A stretch of DNA of 17,645 nucleotides, from the NCBI RefSeq assembly GCF_000208925.1, contig NW_001915146.1, positions 1,389 to 19,033 on the forward strand, given 5' to 3'. This DNA is from Entamoeba histolytica HM-1:IMSS (lineage: Eukaryota > Evosea > Mastigamoebida > Endamoebidae). Shown piece after piece: positions 14,679-17,645 of the stretch (position 1 is the stretch's first letter; each line of letters opens with the position of its first letter). Under the pieces are notes generated by a model. The model searched no databases. It was not told the origin of the DNA and was given only the letters and a program-made list of their open reading frames with translations. The translations under genes and the position numbers were made by a program.

Positions 14679-15731
14679 TTATATATCAATCTCAAATGGA
14701 CTGTATTCAATCTTATGAAGAACAACTACAGGAAACTTCCACTCAGGATTATTGTTTGGTATAATCTGACTCTTTTCATAATCAATACCTTCTTCTTTTT
14801 CATTCTCTTGTGTGTTATTATCTTCATCAATAACAGAATATCGTGTAAAATGAGGAACAACAAAAGTAACAGTTTTAGTATTTTCTTCATAACTTTTAAT
14901 ATCTACTTTCTTACTTAAACGAGGAAGAAGTTTTCTAAATTCTTCTACTGTATCAACGACATTCTCTAAAACAATAGTAGCTTCTTTATTTAATTTCTCT
15001 CCAAATCGAGGTTTTTGAATTCCATCTGGATAAACATCACAATATCCTCGTTCTATAATAATAGATATATCTAAATTAACATTTGTTAAATCAACTTTTG
15101 ACCACATAACTTTACCATAACCTGGTCTTGAAACTTCAAATGAAGAAACATCTTTAAGTTGTTCAATTGACATAGCTTTTAATGTTTGCATTGAAGGATT
15201 ACATACATATCCTTGTTTTAATCCTATTGGTTTAATGTCATATGAAACATTTGGTTGTAATGACTCAATTTCTCTTTCAGCATCAAATAATATTTTGTCA
15301 ATAACTTTTGGATCAATTATACAACATGATGTATTAAACATCATTTCTTCTGGTCTTACAAAATCTGGTTGATTCATTGATGTTTGGTCATGATATACCC
15401 ATGACTTTTCTTTATTTTGTTTGTCTTTTGAAACGTTAGTTCCAATTGATAATGATGAAATAGAAAGAGGGTTTAATAACACTGTGTTATTATTTCCTGT
15501 TGTTGAATTTCCAAATCCAGTATTAAGTGTGTTTGAGAAAAGACTATTAGTACTTCCAAGTCCTGTTGTTGTATTTGTTCCAAATCCATTATTAAGTGAA
15601 GTGGAAAAAAGGTTAGTAGAACTTCCAAATCCTCCATTTGAGTTTAATGAAAGAAATGCATTAGTTGAAAGACTAGGTATACTGCTATTTGTTCCAGATG
15701 TTAAAGAGGTATTTTGATTTAAGTTTTGCAT
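14679..15731 (-). CDS. Short Nup98-type nucleoporin with autopeptidase-like domain
   Basis: A 350-residue, single-exon protein. Residues about 1-100 are Asn/Ser/Thr/Gly-rich with three FG dipeptides (35-36, 50-51, 73-74), one GLG and LFS repeats, the intrinsically disordered kind that forms the pore's permeability barrier. Residues about 172-300 match the Nup98 C-terminal (nucleoporin2) domain: GYVCNPSMQTLKAMS (human GYYTIPSMDDLAKI), FEVSRPGYGKVMW (human FTIGRKGYGSIYF), DLTNVNLDISIII (human NLTNLNLDDIVHI), GIQKPRFGEKLNKEATIVLENV (human [21 protein letters not shown]) and TVTFVVPHFTRYSV (human WVFKVSHFSKYGL). The family self-cleaves at HF/S; here the triplet is HFT (294-296). A 54-residue tail follows. 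Human Nup98 has a far longer FG region and a GLEBS motif, not seen here. A TATA-like CTTTATA lies at 15775-15781 (TATAAAG on the minus strand). Confidence 0.9.
   Translation of the reverse strand: MQNLNQNTSLTSGTNSSIPSLSTNAFLSLNSNGGFGSSTNLFSTSLNNGFGTNTTTGLGSTNSLFSNTLNTGFGNSTTGNNNTVLLNPLSISSLSIGTNVSKDKQNKEKSWVYHDQTSMNQPDFVRPEEMMFNTSCCIIDPKVIDKILFDAEREIESLQPNVSYDIKPIGLKQGYVCNPSMQTLKAMSIEQLKDVSSFEVSRPGYGKVMWSKVDLTNVNLDISIIIERGYCDVYPDGIQKPRFGEKLNKEATIVLENVVDTVEEFRKLLPRLSKKVDIKSYEENTKTVTFVVPHFTRYSVIDEDNNTQENEKEEGIDYEKSQIIPNNNPEWKFPVVVLHKIEYSPFEIDI
15498..15632 (-). repeat. FG-repeat coding segment of the nucleoporin gene
   Basis: Imperfect units of the form GFG-(S/T/N-rich)-LFS-(S/N)TLN repeat about three times over residues 34-78. 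They code the FG/LFS part of the disordered N-terminal region. Confidence 0.65.
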
Positions 15732-16210
15732 GAAATGAATCTCAAGATTTTATTTTCCTATTTTTGTTTTTTATCTTTATAAAAATGCAATATATAACAA
15801 AAAATAATAAATTGTATTATTTTAGTTCAAAAATATTCTTTTTTTAAGAAGTACTTTATAAGTTTAATTGAAAGAAATAATAAATAAAATAAATGATATT
15901 CCTATTACTTTCATTATTAACCAAGTCATTATAATGACATGAATTTAAAAAGTTAGAAAAATGAATTAATTTTAATCTCAAAACATAAGAAAAAAGAAAA
16001 ATAATAATTGTATTAAATAAAAAATACAAATATTATAAATATTTTTTAGTTTGCTTCATTCAGAATAATCAAAAAGAATAATTTTATATGAAAATAATCA
16101 GAATGAGACTATTTATTTTAATTGATTTTTAACTTATAAAAATCCGTTTTGTTATTAAAATAATCAACAATAAATTTATTCACCATTAATCGTCTAAAAA
16201 ACAAAATGAG
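15732..16210. other. Intergenic A+T-rich spacer
   Basis: This 479-bp stretch lies between the nucleoporin start and the stop of the small membrane protein. Its left end holds the nucleoporin promoter; the rest shows no open frame, RNA gene or clear repeat. Confidence 0.6.
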
Positions 16211-16456
16211 TTAAGCAATAGCATCATATTCGCTAGACTTACTAGTCATCTTCTTATAAATGAATAAAATTGTAATTGCAAGAATCAAAATTATTGTGAC
16301 AACAGCAATACCAATAGCACACCCAACGGCAACCCAAAATTCTACAGAATATTTATTGTCATCTTCTGTTCCACTACTTGAGTCATTACTATAACTACTT
16401 GATTGTTCAGAGAAAGCACAAATAATGAATAAGGCAAGAAGAATGACTACTTTCAT
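16211..16456 (-). CDS. Tiny type I membrane protein with signal peptide and YDAI tail
   Basis: A complete 81-residue protein. Residues 1-16 (MKVVILLALFIICAFS) are a clear signal peptide with a likely cut before EQSSS. The mature part begins with a Ser-rich, acidic segment (17-38, SSSYSNDSSSGTEDDNK) that could be O-glycosylated or phosphorylated. A single transmembrane segment spans about 40-67 (FWVAVGCAIGIAVVTIILI...), followed by a 14-residue cytosolic tail with basic residues after the membrane (YKKMTSK) and Y77-D-A-I80, which fits the YxxΦ sorting signal read by adaptor complexes. The lumenal part is only about 22 residues, too short for a folded domain. The start is supported by an Inr-like CAATTCAATAC just upstream. 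I do not know its role; a short-stub surface or vesicle protein is the plain reading. Confidence 0.75.
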   Translation of the reverse strand: MKVVILLALFIICAFSEQSSSYSNDSSSGTEDDNKYSVEFWVAVGCAIGIAVVTIILILAITILFIYKKMTSKSSEYDAIA

Positions 16457-17645
16457 TTGTAGTATTGAATTGAAAACCCTTTTACTAGATTAGATTAAAT
16501 AACAAATATTCTTTCTACTCAAACTATTCAAAGTTTTTCTATATAACAGTTCAATTTAAAGAATAAACTACCATTTGTTGAAGATAAAAGCAGATTATTA
16601 TTATTTTTCTTTAAATTTAAAATTATTTTTAATATTTCAAACTTATTATATTGTTCATGTTATTACCAATAACTGTTATTTGCCTAAAAAACTGTTTCTA
16701 TTTAATTTAATATTTTATAGAATGAAGATAAAATAAGTTTTTTATTGACCCTATTAGTAATTCAAATTAAAAAAATTAAAGCGGAATTTTCATTTCTCAT
16801 TTCTTTGTTAAAAAATATATTGAAATTTAATAATTTATAAGTAATCTTTTATTATACTAATTTTTCATCTTTTTTTTTCTGTATTTCAGAAATTTCTTTT
16901 TTAAGGGTTTCAAAATTTCTCTTCATTTAATTTAAAAATCAAAAAGTATATTACGTTCTATCATGTTTTATTTAATTCATTTAATGAGTCAAAAACTTTG
17001 ATTGACACAAATTTAACGATTGTGGTTCAATAACAAAAATTTTTTCTCATAACTATCATTAAAATAATAAAAAATTAAAACAAATATCCTTTTTTTATTA
17101 AGGAAATATTGCGTAGATTTGATGAAAATAAGATATTGAACGATAAAAAATATCTTTAAAATAAAATCAATTAATTAAGTAAATTGATAAATATATAATA
17201 AGTCTTGTCAACTAAAATGAATTTAAACTAATTAATTTTAATATTCATCTATGTTGTTATACTAATGGCAATAATATGGTTATAATAAAAATATTATCTA
17301 ATTAATGTTATTTACTTCTATATTCAAGTTTCCATTTTTGAGTAAATACTTTATTAAACAAAAAAATGATTTACCCTGTCATATTCTTACATCCCATCAT
17401 TCTACATTTCTATTTATTCTCCTTTATTTTTAATAAATTTGTTTGCAATAATACCTTTAAAATAAACATTCTTTTGATGGATATAAGCACACCCTATATC
17501 ATTTTATATTTCTGTTATTTGTTTTATTGTTCTTTAATAAACATTGTTCAATTGTATTTTTAAGAAATGAAGTAAAAACTTTTAAAACCCAATTTATCCA
17601 TGTAATAGTCAATAATGTTTATGATTTAATTCATATCATTCTTTA
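16457..17645. other. Gene-free A+T-rich DNA to the window end
   Basis: A 1.2-kb stretch with frequent stops on both strands. The left end holds the promoter of the small membrane protein. A 65-codon frame at 17366-17563 (+) is made of Ile/Leu/Phe/Tyr codons typical of translated A+T-rich noise and is not accepted. No RNA gene or transposon end is recognised. Confidence 0.55.

Noticed and set aside
17366..17563. 65-codon plus-strand frame, hydrophobic
   Set aside because: It has an ATG, but the composition is that of translated A+T-rich spacer, with no motif and no clear promoter.
1..17645. tRNA arrays, rRNA, LINE/SINE elements, CRISPR or bacterial-type transferred genes
   Set aside because: No tRNA box pair, no recognisable element end and no regular spacer array seen by reading; a library search could still find degraded copies.

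Overview
The window looks like nuclear DNA of an Entamoeba species, probably from the E. histolytica/dispar/nuttalli group; the species cannot be fixed from this sequence alone. The reasons are: very A+T-rich DNA; short, mostly intron-poor genes packed on both strands; short introns that nearly all begin GTTTGT and end TAG (six found, 53-83 nt); very short 5' leaders; and core-promoter words of the Entamoeba type (TATA-like, GAAC, Inr). I see no bacterial-style ribosome-binding sites or operons, and no tRNA, rRNA, CRISPR array or recognisable transposon.

Layout. I count 16 protein genes. Left part: a gene cut by the window edge (1-329, +), a membrane-anchored short-chain dehydrogenase (565-1500, +), a small unknown protein (1577-1807, +), then a gene-free A+T desert of 1.4 kb. 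The minus strand then carries a small unknown protein (3219-3452), a multi-pass TMEM181/Wntless-like membrane protein split by one intron (3666-5201) and a PP2C phosphatase (6095-6943). An 876-bp divergent spacer separates the PP2C gene from a LisH + HMG-box protein with a long Lys/Glu-rich tail (7820-8974, +).

Middle and right: RNase P/MRP subunit Rpp30 (9095-9858, -, two exons), an unrecognised helical protein (10580-11445, -, three exons), a coiled-coil protein (11615-12604, -), a single-lobe EF-hand protein (12829-13038, -), SRP9 (13264-13583, +, two exons), eIF1 (13659-14046, -, two exons), a small basic protein (14308-14556, +), a short Nup98-type nucleoporin (14679-15731, -) and a tiny type I membrane protein (16211-16456, -). 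The last 1.2 kb holds no gene I can support.

Several genes are basic RNA and nuclear housekeeping factors (Rpp30, SRP9, eIF1, a Nup98 homologue, a nucleolar-type HMG protein). They stand on both strands with their own promoters, so the grouping looks like chance rather than a co-regulated unit. The main result is that five genes (TMEM181-like, Rpp30, the helical protein, SRP9, eIF1) become complete and in frame only after splicing; uninterrupted reading frames show them as fragments or miss them. I found no convincing new biological system. The most interesting items are the LisH-HMG-KKE protein, the reduced Nup98 with HFT in place of HFS, and the hidden spliced genes.
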